From positions 496,001 through 560,000 of the forward strand of contig JADFUC010001610.1 in NCBI GenBank assembly GCA_019722365.1: a stretch of 64,000 bases of DNA, read 5' to 3'. Source of the stretch: Lithospermum erythrorhizon (lineage: Eukaryota; Streptophyta; Magnoliopsida; Boraginales; Boraginaceae). A program made the translations under genes and the position numbers. The notes under the pieces are model-generated. The model was given only the letters and a program-made list of their open reading frames with translations. It made no database searches and was not told the origin of the DNA. Positions 21,931 to 33,693 of the stretch are shown here, piece after piece (within the stretch, counting starts at the first letter, position 1; each line of letters begins with the position of its first letter).

Positions 21931-23126
21931 AAGTATGACTTATTGACACTATTACATTGCATTCAAATTCAAACAATTAAATGATTTTTTTTTTCAAAAT
22001 TCAAAATGTAATGCACTAAATGAACAAAATCTAACACCTATTCACATACCACATTTAATGCCAACCTCATTCACACTTATTTCTTTATCAACAATAAATT
22101 TTCCACTTGAGTTTATTGTAAGGGAAGGAATATATCATGATATATATCCGCGCGCGAACTGGTAATTGGCAGATCAATCAACCTAAATTATTACTCCGTA
22201 TTTTCTAACATATATCTAAGTGATAATTGTGATCTGCTATATTAAAGAAGATTCATAAATTACAATTGGATTCTCTCTCTTGCGGGACTGTTTTACAGAA
22301 TATAATAGGAAATAGTTCTCTTGGACCTTGTTTGAAGAGCTAGCGACTTCTTAGATCCTTTAGAATGCTGGTGTTGTATAATCTTGCAGTCCAGTCAGCT
22401 TGATCGCGTAGTACGCAGCGTGGCTAACGAGCGTCGTAGGCAGCTCAAACTGATCGAGTTACAAATGAGTCGAGGCCTTTCTTCGCTTGACTGAGAGCTA
22501 TGGCCTTTTGAGGCCTTTATCCTCTTTGGGCCCCAACGATTAGGTCTCGACTCTGAAAAAGTTATTTATATATCACTAAGGGTACAAGATAATGTGTATA
22601 AATGTACAACTTAAGCATTTAATTTGTTTGCAAAGATAATGTATTATTATTGTTTTATTTAATGTTTCCATTTCAACATTTTCTTTCTTTTACTTTTCAT
22701 TATATGCATATTGACCAAATCTTTTTATATTTATTTAATGTATAAAAATAAGGTATTAATTAATTTTCAAATCTAACACCATTATACAGTTAACATGAAT
22801 CGTGCAAAATTGCATGCGACACCAATATGCAAAATTGCATGAGAACACCAATATGCATATAATATGAGAATCATGAAAGCTTGCCAATTGCTCATTTTAT
22901 TATATCATGCTGCACTCATACGGTTGGTTAATACCATTTGATTCATTTTCCATTTTATGTTATCACCTAATATGCATAAACAAAGAGATTGCTAATATTA
23001 AGGAATATGCAATTACTTCAATCAAGAAAAAATAAAATCACACTTCAACCAAAATGTTATTCTATACCCTATAAATTGCTCAATATATAGTTGCAAGAAT
23101 CATTAGTTGTTAAAAATATTACAAAT
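21931..23126. other. Intergenic, no gene seen
   Basis: A GC-richer stretch at about 22320-22560 differs from its AT-rich surroundings and may be a transposon fragment. I find no protein signature in it. Confidence 0.45.
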
Positions 23127-24098
23127 ATGGAGATGATTACTAGTAAAAATAATCATCATATACTACTTTATCTCAATACAATTCCAGAAGATCATCATGA
23201 ACATGATGATACATATATCGATGCATTGTTAACTTAAGAGAGGAAAACGAAAATTCTCTTAAAGAAAATTTTCAGCTTTTGTTGGTAAATATTTTCTTAG
23301 TGAAGAGGAAGCTTATGTTTTTTATAGACAGTATGCCAAAAATCATGGATTTTCAGTACGAAAAGGTTGTTTTATTACGAAAAATGAAAAGAATGTTAGA
23401 CGAGATTTTTTTTGTCACAGGAAAGGAAAGCCTAATATAAAATTTACTGACTCATCACAGGGGCAGAGAAATCTAGATGCATACCTTTGTGAATGCAAGG
23501 CACATATGCGAATTACATTGAAAAAATCATGTGAATTTTTTTTTTTGAAGAATGGCATATTACTAAGTTTGTGAGAATCCTTAACAATTGAGTTGTGTCA
23601 ATGAAATTTAATTTCTTCCTAAATTTACCGTATGATTGATGAGGAGGCAGAAAATGCATTTTATTATTGAAAGAAGCTGGTTTATCAATCAGGCAAATAA
23701 TGAGAGTCGTGGAATTAGAGAAAAAAGTTAAGCATGGATATCTTCCATTTCTTAAAAAGGATTTGTATAACTATTTTGATAAAAATTTCGCGAGAATTCA
23801 AAAATTGATGCGATGAATTTTGTACAACAATGTATGCAAGCAAAATTTGATGATTCCAAGTTTCAGTATTTATTCAGAGTTTGGATCGGATAATAAATTG
23901 AAATATATTTTGGAGTCCTGTCATTGCTTTGATTGGTATAAAATTGGAGATGTAATGGTATTTGATACTACATACAGAATAATTCGTATGATATGCCATT
24001 TGAAATTTTTATTAGCATTGATTGTTATGGACGAACGATCTTATTTCATAGTGCACTCCATCAGGATGAAACAGGGAATACATTTCAGTCGCTTATGA
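23127..24098 (+). pseudogene. FAR1/FHY3-related (MULE transposase-derived) pseudogene
   Basis: The text reads like a FAR1-related protein in pieces. An ATG frame opens at 23127 and stops after about 36 codons (TAA). It is followed by FVGKYFLSEEEAYVFYRQYA and by NHGFSVRKGCF with FFCHRKGKPN, YLCECKAHMRI and EEWHITKF: the FAR1-type zinc-binding domain. Further on come SIRQIMRVVE and then GDVMVFDTTYR with FEIFISIDCYGRTILFHSAL and DETGNTFQSLMK, the start of the MULE transposase core. Several stops and frame changes separate these pieces (near 23235, 23540, 23640, 23815 and 23985), and the C-terminal half and SWIM finger are missing. In the family these are either Mutator transposases or domesticated light-signalling factors; this copy cannot make protein. 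Confidence 0.85.
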
Positions 24099-25454
24099 AG
24101 GTACTAATTTATATTACTAATAATTATTTGTTATTTGTTATAGTACATTTTTTAGTCTTTTATAATTATTATGAAGCTTATAGAAGGGTACCAATATTTT
24201 TTATTAGTAATATCAATTATTTAGTTTTTATCAGATTTACATACATGGTAATTATTTAATATTTTTTATCAAGTATCTTATAATTTACCATCTTTATTGT
24301 TGTGACTTGGGATCTTAGTGTTAAAATATTGTTTTCCGTTCTTGATCAAAGCCCGTTGGCTTAGTATAAACAAGCCTTTGTAACTTGACTGAAAGAATTT
24401 TCTTCATTTACTGAGTATACACCAATACAATAAAATCATTTTGAAAAATTTATTTAGGTACAAAGAAGATTTATCAAACGATAGAGGTCCAACTATCCTC
24501 TATTGCTCTCTAAACGAATTGCTGACTACTTGAAAGGATCTTGCAGTTTAGATTTGATGTAGTATTGGACTCGATTTGGACTTGAGGAGGTCTTGATTTG
24601 GGCTCTTGTTGTGGCTAGATTTGTGCTTGGATCATTATGTAGATCCCTAAAGTTTGAATGAATTTGTTCTTAGGCCAGATTTATGTGATCTAGAATTTGA
24701 TTTGAGTTTACAAAATAGAACCCCACAAGTTTTGTGGTTCAAAATCAAGGCTCTTATAAGTTATGGTTTAAATCGAGGCTGTAAAAGTTGCTGGTTGTCA
24801 ATTTCCGAAAAATCAGGATAATATGAAAATATCTTGGCGCAATAGAATCCGAAAACCTTCACCTCAAATAAATTCCCAAAGGTTACTTGGTCATCAAGTA
24901 ATTCAAAATCATCAACGATTTAAATCTTGCCAAAATTCAGCGGTGGTCATTGATCATGAAATCAAATCGGACAATCGGCGAGCATTTGAGGCCGAAACCT
25001 ATAATACCCCCCATTTGATCGAAAATTCCATCCAAAATCATCCACATTCGTTCCATATATAAAACTCAATCAAATTGAAAACGATCTCACAAAATTTAAG
25101 TTAAATGTACGAAGACCGTATGAGGAAACACCATGTGGTGGCGAAAAACACCTCCAATTGGCCATAATGGCGCACAATAAAGTTATTCGCCAACAATAAT
25201 CCTTCAAGTTAAACAAAATCGGTATTAATTACGGCGTTAGATTCTGATTCTAACACCTAATATGAATTTGGTTCGATATGAGGATGATCAAAAGTTAGTG
25301 ATATCTTGGAGAATGAAAATAATTTAAAGAAGATACTTACTGAATCCTTCAACAAGAATAAAGAACCACAACTAGTCGTTACTTGTATTCTTGAATTTTG
25401 AGCACTTTGTTGGAATGGAAAACAAAAGTTTGGACATAAATAGTACACAATAAT
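24099..25454. other. Intergenic between two transposase remnants
   Basis: Nothing coding is recognised. The frame at 24823-25062 has no known signature. Confidence 0.45.
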
Positions 25455-26530
25455 AAGGTGATTTGGAGCTATACAGTGTGTCTCTGTCAGGAGGAACTTT
25501 TGTTTGAGAGGATGCTGAACCATACAGGGGAGACCTATATCGTTTGAGGACTTGCATGTAGTAGATGATGAACTGTGTGCAATATTTTAGAGCAGTTGAA
25601 AGGCGAGGAATATTGGAGCATGTTGATTCGTGCGACATACATTAGTGATCGTGTTCTCGTATGGCACCTGCACTTCGACATCTATTTGTATTCTATTGAT
25701 CATGTACCAGCTAATACCAAAGTATATAATTATTGGAAGAGTTTGCTGGTGATGGAATATTATGCTTTCAAAGGATAATGGGTTGTACAATTACACCTTA
25801 AATAGAGTTAATCAAATATTGACACAATGCTTGACAAACATGGACGGAAGCTCAGTGATTATGATTTGCACTATTTCTGAAGGTTTGAAAATATGCTCTA
25901 TTTAAGTTAATAATGGATGGTGTCTTCAATTTCAGATCAGTATAAATTCTGTTGGAAGCTTAATGAAAACGGTCAGAGTAGGATTTTTTTCATTGATGGA
26001 CCAGGAGAATTTAAAAAACTATTTAATACAAAAACTTTATGGTAATACTGAAAATCTGGAAAAATTGTGATAGCAGTGGCATCACTGGAATTGCAGCTAC
26101 TGGGTTACTGGCAGGAAGAACTAGCTATTCCATTCATCCCTCCTTAGCCCAAATTAAGGTGCATGTAGGATAGATTTAGAGATAGTCATGCTAAATTTTG
26201 TAAGGATGGGTTTAAGTCATTATGCAGGATGAGAACTCCTGACCCAATAAATATGACATTTGAGGCATTGGACAAAACTTTAAGAGGACATAATGAAAAA
26301 TGAAAAGCCTTTTGGTGCTAAAATTGTTATTCTTGGAAGAGATTTTAGGCAGGTTCTTTCAGTTGTTAAGAAGGATAATAGATGTCAACAAGTTATTAAA
26401 GCATCAAAATCAACTTTTTGAACCGTTGTAGAATGATAAGATTGAAACACAATGAGATCGTTAGATGTTAATTTTCTCAGAATTTTGCTACATTATTTGG
26501 CAATTAGAGTTGAACCAGGCCTCATAAAAT
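25455..26530 (+). pseudogene. Helitron helicase (Pif1-like) pseudogene
   Basis: In shifting frames the text matches the helicase half of plant Helitron RepHel proteins in the correct order. First comes a YTVSLSGGTFVLR region and SFEDLHVVDDELCAIF (about 25465-25590). Then comes TMLDKHGRKLSDYDL (about 25820-25870) and FFIDGPG at about 25990-26005, where the Walker A loop GTGKT is lost. Then IAVASLELQL...GRTSYSIHPS (about 26070-26140), IVILGRDFRQVLSVVKKDN (about 26320-26375) and finally IRLKHN with SLDVNF. Many stops and indels make it non-functional. This half of RepHel unwinds DNA during rolling-circle transposition. No Rep domain is seen upstream. It may once have supplied activity for non-autonomous Helitrons such as the one at 13961-14325. 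Confidence 0.8.
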
Positions 26531-26575
26531 TTTTAACAATGGTCGTGCCATGTGGGAATATGAAGAATCTTTAAA

Positions 26576-27401
26576 CACTAAAATTATGGTGTGAAATGAC
26601 TATTTTGCCCTCTATTTGCAAGTGTAGTAGTTGGAAGTTTCATTAAGGCAAATCTCCAATACTTAATACACCCCACCCCACCCCTTCCCTTCCCTTTACC
26701 CCACGTCCCCTACCGCCTCATAAAATTGCCTACACCCATCAAACAACACAAAGCCCTTTACTCAGCGTGACCACCATTGGCAATGAGGCCGTAGGCTGCG
26801 ACTAGATCACGAATGTTGCTCAAAGGCTGGCTTTCTTCGGCGTAATTCCGGTTGCACCTCCCATGAGATAAACTTATAGCAGCAGTGCAAGCGGGCAAGG
26901 ATACCCTCGTTGAGGATCCACATGGTTTGAGTAACACCAGACAACTTGGGCAGTTTCAGAGGCTGGATGGTAGAAGCTTGCTTAAAATTTGTTCTACCAG
27001 GACATCCCAACACTTCAGGCCGATTCAAATCAACATATTTAAATGTGGATTGATCACTTGGCCCTCTGCGCCCCAGACTCTTGAGATCTCGGTTAGAAGG
27101 TGAACGGTTTAAGCTTCAAACTTCATGATTGTCCAGGACACATTCGGGTTTAGTTCTGGTATTGGGACAAGTAAGACCCCTCAATCTCAACCCACAGCAA
27201 GGGAATGGAATGACTGGGTTCTTCAATCATTCAAGAGATTTGAGCTACGCAGGGAGGCAGATACGCTGGGGGTGCAGAGGTGTGCTAAGGGGACTGGATG
27301 TTTGACAAAACAACAATTTGTCCTTAGCTAGAACTTCCTACTACTACACTTTAAAATAGGGAGGGGAGCCAAAATAGTCATTTCGCACCCTATGCTGAGT
27401 G
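26576..27401. mobile_element. TIR-bounded non-autonomous DNA transposon, 826 bp, with GC-richer interior
   Basis: Long imperfect terminal inverted repeats of about 65-70 bp are visible. The left end contains GGTGTGAAATGACTATTTTG and later AAGTGTAGTAGTTGGAAGTT. The right end, read on the other strand, contains GGTGCGAAATGACTATTTTG and AAGTGTAGTAGTAGGAAGTT. The outermost bases are CACTA on the left and CACTC on the right, so a CACTA-type element is possible, but I could not find a clear target duplication. The interior (26640-27330) is less AT-rich than the flanks and holds open frames on both strands, including minus 26807-27028. It may be a captured gene fragment, but I do not recognise it. 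Confidence 0.75.
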
Positions 27402-28005
27402 TTAGGGACTAGTAGTCTTTATTGTGACTTAATGTTTTTAAATTGTATATTAGATTTATTGTGAAATTAGGTGTATGGGAGTGAAGATGCCTGGGCGCAC
27501 TAAAAAAAAAGTATAGGGAGTGCACAGAGGATTCATTTGAACACTAAAAAATAGTCTGAGCGCTGTGCCCATGGTAGCTTTCGGCCTAGCCAAAATATAT
27601 ATGAGGAAAATAATGAACTAAATAAATATATAATGATATGAATGAATCTAAAATGTTTGTTAATATACATCTGTTGTAGGCGTTGGTAGTTATTAAATTA
27701 GAAGAATAATAAAAATAGTGACAGAGAGAGAGGTGTGTTTAAAATTTGCTGTGGTTATTGGAGATGTTCTTGTAACTCAGTAAACTAACAGAAATAAAGC
27801 TTACCAGCACTTATGGCTTGTTGGCAAAAATAAAGCAGATCTTTTTATTTTATTTGATTAGAAGATTCGAATAAGAGGTCTGCAATTAGAGCTACGACGA
27901 TATATCACAAGACTGCAAGTCCATTAGTAAAAAGACACCTAAACACCTTCTTATTCTACTACAACATTAGAATGTTAATTTCAAATTATGTGCTAATAAT
28001 TGTGT
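27402..28005. other. Downstream flank of the PHO1-like pseudogene
   Basis: AT-rich, with no gene seen. Confidence 0.5.
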
Positions 28006-31000
28006 CTAATACTTTCTTATATACTCTATAATCATCGTAGTTGTTGATGATTTGAAAGCTATCATTCTCCAACCTGTGAACATAAACAAGTTTAGCTCAT
28101 CTATCTTTAACACATGCGCATAAATAAAGGAACAAACAAATATGTATCTATACCTAAAAGACCAAATGCCGCGGCAGACCGATCTCAAACCTTAACAGAA
28201 ATGAAAGCTCTCCTATGGAGGAATGGTAGTTCTTTAAAATCCAGCACTAGTTGCATCCCTGGCCGAGAAAGATATGTGGCCTACCATTTCCAGTATCTTT
28301 GGTATCCAATCGAAAATGCTCAAATGATTACCTGCTTTTCCTTTTGTTACTTTTAAATTGTCATGTATCCACGACTCCTGCTTCTAAAATTGTACATCAT
28401 GCATTGGTAGTTATATCATAGCTACCATGATCTCCAACATATATGTTGTACAATCAAAGCATAAGACATGATAAAGAGGCCGAAAAGTAGGCAGATGATC
28501 CTTTTCGAATACTCAATCCTCTGATGAAGTTAATGACAATGGCTACAAAATACACATATTTCTTGGGCACAAGGAGTTTATCTCTGAGCCAAGCATTTCT
28601 TGCCTTCCTGTCTAGTAAACCCCAGTCTATAACTACATCCCAGTATGTATTTACGATTGTCGTTAACCCGGAGGTTACTGCAGCCAAAATTTTCAAATTT
28701 GTTCCATGTTTAACATCATATAATGTCCTTATGACAAGTGCTATAATTGTTGAGAAGTATTTGAGGCTATTTAGCCCTTGCATTGAATCCTTCTCTTCAA
28801 AATAACGACGAACACACTACGAATTTCACAAGAATTGTCTTCGTCAGAGAAGAAGTTAAACAACGTATAATGTGATAACATTAAAGGAGTTTGATTTTGT
28901 TACAAACCTGAAGAAATCTTGCCCAAAATGGGACGATAGCGATAATGATATTGAAAATTTGATAAACATCACTATCATGGCACTTGTTTGATCTCTTTTT
29001 GAAATCTCCCCAACCATAGTAACAAGTGTAAAAGAGTAGACTTCTCAATGCCTGAACCTGAGTTCAAGAACAATAACAAATGTGATCATTGTTAGGAGGG
29101 AAAAAAAAAACTAGTTACAATAATGAGAGAAAAATAATTTTTCCAAAGAAAAGTAAGAATTGTAAACCTGGCTAGTAAGTTGATCTGCTAAGAAGAAATC
29201 TGGAAGTGTAACCTGCAAAATACAAAATGCAAATTTTTTATTAGGAAGAACAAAATGCAATTTCAAATGTCTTCTTGAAACCTTACTTTAACTAATGAAT
29301 ACCTTATATAGAGGAGCACAAACACAATGCCAAGCACATTTGATGAGGAAATATCTACTCGATCGATATATAACATTGAAAGGACAAAAGGCAATGAGAA
29401 GCACAACCTGACATTATCAATGGAAGGTTGCTTAGCAACTGATAAAATCCAAATTAAATTTTTTTTTTTAAGTTTAGGCAACATTTGAGCAATGAAGAGA
29501 AAAGGCAATTAAACTTACTGCAACAAGACATAGGGGGACTAATTCAGTTAGAGTTTTATAACTCTTTGTTTTTGGATTCATCGCCATGTCCAAATTCGAG
29601 AGCGTAGCAGCCAATGCAAGTACTGACAACCCTGAAGCAACTAGGAGGACTTGCCTATACCCCAATTCTGTTCCTTGCTTAAAATTGAAGATAAAGGGGT
29701 AATTTACTCTGAATCTCCTCCAGAAATATATGTTGCCAGAATACATGATCATATGCAGAACAATATATCCGAATAAGCTACAAAAAAATGAACTAGCCCA
29801 TCAGCCGCATATCTCTTGCATATGAGTTAATAGTTGTGATATACTAGTAAGATAATAATACCTGTACAGTGGAAAAATATTTTCCATATATTGATCGCGC
29901 CCTTCGCTACTAATGATTTCTCTAGCACGTAGAGTAACGATTATAGCAACTATTAGTGCTATGGAGCATCCAGTAAATAGACCTGCATCAGAAAAAGTGG
30001 TTATCGGGTAATTTTAATCAACTTGGCAGATAAATAAATTCATTCTAATGACTACAAATTCTTGAATTGTTTTGGAGTGACAAGAAATGAACAAATGACA
30101 CTAAAACTAATTTGATGTCCTGAACCAATTTATAAGTATACCTAGGGAAAATGTTACTCTATGTCTCTCCCTTTTTGCTCGAGGCCTCAAAGATCTCATC
30201 CCTTTTCTTCTGTTTCCATTAGAGAAATGCTTTATAAAAGTAGTCTCAACTCTGTCTCTAAGTTTAGAAACCTCATCAAAATAGTTAATCAGATTGATAA
30301 GTTGGTATCATGCATCCAAAAAGAAGATGGGATTTCTTGAAGTATATAAACTAACCTCATCAGAGCCTCCAAGGTAAGATTTGTCAACCATATCTAAGTA
30401 GGACTTTGAAGCTGTTCTTGAAGTGATCTGCATTTTGCAATACATCTTATTATGGTGAATGAAAAACAAGATGAAGTTTTTTTTGGAAACAAAATTTTGG
30501 ACATTCTGATACCTTGTCATACTTCTTCATGATTTTTGAGATTGCCAATTGGTTCAAGAAACTGCCAAATTGTTCAAATATGTTCAGTCATTGCAGAGAA
30601 ATTCATAAAACTTGATATTTTGATACTTTATTCATAAGGCTATGTTTGGTATGAATGTAAAGAGGAAGGAGATGTTGAAAGGGCACAGGGCTAAGGACAT
30701 AAAATGCATGAGTTTGGTAGTAAGGGAAGAATCATGAGGAGCATTCCCTTTGATAAATGATATTTTCCTACCTTAATATTTTTGCATATATGTCTATTCT
30801 TTCATATGAAACACATAAATGAGCATTATCTTGTAACTTTTCCTTCCATTGAAGAAATTTCACTAATAACTTTATTACTCAAACTTATTGATAATATCAT
30901 ATTATACTTATCATATAAATTGGTTCCCAAATCTAGCAGACAATTATATGTTATTAATGGAAATGAAATGATTGTGATGCATAATTTTCTTTTAGAATTT

Positions 31001-31165
31001 AATAGTTTAGATTTAGTTTTGGACTTCCGCTTTGTAAGTCTGTGGTAATTTGAGGAGACCAACCTGACTTTTGGTATCGAGATAGAATGTCGAGCATACC
31101 TCTCTTACAGGATATATTGACAATTACCTCTCCATAAACCATAAACTTATTCGTCCTCTCAATTA

Positions 31166-31285
31166 CATTTTATACGACTCTCTGTTACACTCGGTTAAAT
31201 TCATGACACATGTCTTATTTTTTTTAAAGATAATTTAAAAGTGAAAAATGCAATACATGTCATAATTTTAACGTAACTAGTAAAG
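31166..31285. repeat. Direct repeat inside the PHO1-like intron, copy 1
   Basis: TATACGACTCTCTGTTACAC, then TCGGTTAAATTCATGACAC and TGTCTTATTTTTTTTAAAGA, recurs 2.37 kb to the right at about 33537-33640 with few changes. Both copies lie in the 3.1-kb intron between the exons ending at 33694 and starting at 30561. They may be the remains of a transposon or of its terminal repeats. Confidence 0.75.
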
Positions 31286-32666
31286 GAGACGTGCCTACAA
31301 TTGATGTCTCAAATATTTTAGACATTTTTTATGTTTCATTTAAATCAAATTAAAACCGTGTAACGGACTCTTCGCCAACTTTTAGATTAAATATGTTTAT
31401 TCTTTGAAGGTATACTTTGATCATAAATTATTAATATATATTCTTAATACATATTCAATAAAAACTAATGATTTTTATAAACTTAAATATTATATGATAA
31501 TCACGTAATAACACTTTTTAGTAAAACATATAAATTTAATAATAAGATCAACATCCAAAATTACATTATTTAAATAATCAAACAAATACAATTACACTTG
31601 AGGAAGGATAGTGTAGTTCCTTAAGCATTATCTGCGCAATAATATTAATGAAAAATGATTTTGGTACTCAGCTTGATAATGGGGGAAACTGTTTGTAGTG
31701 AAGGTCATTAAAATGCAATCATTATTAAATACATTTTCAATTTGTATGCTCGTCTTAAGAATATAATTATTATGATAATATAGAAAGATTTATATAGAAC
31801 TATCACAATTTTATTTAATCATTGTAGAAAGATTTATATTCAACTATTTTATTTATATTGTAAATTTCTCTATGATAATATTATAAGAAGTTTTACAACT
31901 CGAACCGATCAGGTGACAGAATTTTAAAAGATCATATATTATTAAAATGACCCGATCTAGATTGGCATAAGTACTTTTAAATTGAATATTCAACACAACA
32001 ACACTTTGAGTTGTATTTTTCAAATCCGTATGATTAACTTTTTGTAATTTCATTTTGTTATTTACTTTTCAAATTATATAGAGTAGAATAGGTTATTATT
32101 GATATGGTTTTGCATATACTTATGAAAATAAAGTTTTATTGTTTATGTATTATTGATATGTTATTATTATAATTTTGTATTCTTAGTTTCTTTTTCAAAG
32201 AGAATTCGATAAGGATCTTGTAAGTGCGATATTTTAGTAAGACATGAAGTGTATTTTCATGACATTGTACTTTATTATTTTTAATTTAATGAGATTAATA
32301 AAAATAAATATTTGATAAGTTTAAATAAGTATTTATTGAATATGTATCCATCATGATCACAGAAAATATTTCTTCGATATTGAAGGATGATCTTTTGTTA
32401 GTGTTGAGTGGTGTTGAAAGCATGACAATAATAAAATTTGAAACCTAATTGACCATTTGTTTTAGCTCACAGTTTGTTAATAGTCAAACTCCATTCATAG
32501 CCCTCTAACTAACTAAATATTGAAAAAACTTCTAAATAATTTTCCAGAAATAGTGGTGCCATCATTTATTGTTATATTTTTCATCAAACTAAAATTACCA
32601 CTTTATATGAAAAAATATGGTTTTAATTTGAAATTTGATTATTGACTATTTGTATTTTGAACACAC

Positions 32667-32668
<2 letters not shown>

Positions 32669-32704
<36 letters not shown>
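32669..32704. repeat. (AT)n microsatellite
   Basis: About 17 uninterrupted AT units. Confidence 0.95.
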
Positions 32705-32710
<6 letters not shown>

Positions 32711-32893
32711 ATATTTTAAGAGAGTATAGTTTTAATGATTTAAATATTAAATTTGGGCCGGTTATTGAATATAATATTTTTATTGAGCTCTAGTATGTTT
32801 GGATGTTTAAATATTCTTACTTCTAAAAATTGAAATTTATATAAGAGAATAAATGAATAATGTATTAATATATATGATAATAAGTTGCACTAT

Positions 32894-32894
<1 letters not shown>

Positions 32895-32937
<43 letters not shown>
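32895..32937. repeat. (ATA)n microsatellite
   Basis: About 14 uninterrupted ATA units, in the same intron as the AT repeat. Confidence 0.95.
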
Positions 32938-33494
32938 GTTGCATTAAGAGTGAGACAAAAATAACTAATAATAAAAGAAAAAAATGCATTAATGTGAGGA
33001 CGAGGGTAGTGTTGTTTAGCTAATGAGTATTGTTTATTTAACGTGAGTAGGTAGAGATGACAATGAGTATTATTAGCATTGAGAGGGCGATAATTATTTT
33101 TTTTTTATTGAAATAGTATGTGAAGAAATTAGTAGTATGTACAACATATGAAGAGTCTAATGATTAATATCATGAAGAGCATTTGATGATTAATATTTAT
33201 TAAGCTAGGACATATATGAGAGAAAATTGTCAACTAATATTAATTTAATATTTATTTATTTATGTATATGGAGAAATTTAATGATTAATATCAGTTAAAT
33301 ATGGCATAAATGAAGAAAAATATTAGTTTAATAGGAGTATTAGTACTCTTTTCATAATATATCTCATCAAACTATATTTTTGCCTAAGTTTTATATAGAA
33401 GGGTAATTTAATCATTAATAGTGTGAAAATGGAAGAAACGGAAGAAATACAATTTTTATTCATACGTTTATATATGTTAGTAATTAGTGATAGT

Positions 33495-33693
33495 GATGTA
33501 ACATGAAATGTCACAAAAATTGTGCCTTACTCATATTATACGACTCTCTGTTACATTCGGTTAAATTCATGACACGTGTCTTATTTTTTTTAAAGATAAT
33601 TTTAAAGTAAAAATATAATACATGTCATAATTTTAATCAAATGTAACATGGAATGTCACGCCGTAAACTGTGCCTCGCTCATAAAAATTATAC
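33495..33693. repeat. Direct repeat copy 2 with a duplicated short flank
   Basis: The core at about 33537-33640 matches 31170-31280. It is bracketed by two related blocks, GATGTAACATGAAATGTCAC...TGCCTTACTCAT (from 33495) and AATGTAACATGGAATGTCAC...TGCCTCGCTCAT (from about 33640). The right block runs to the splice donor of the PHO1-like exon, so the exon border sits against repeat DNA. Confidence 0.65.
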
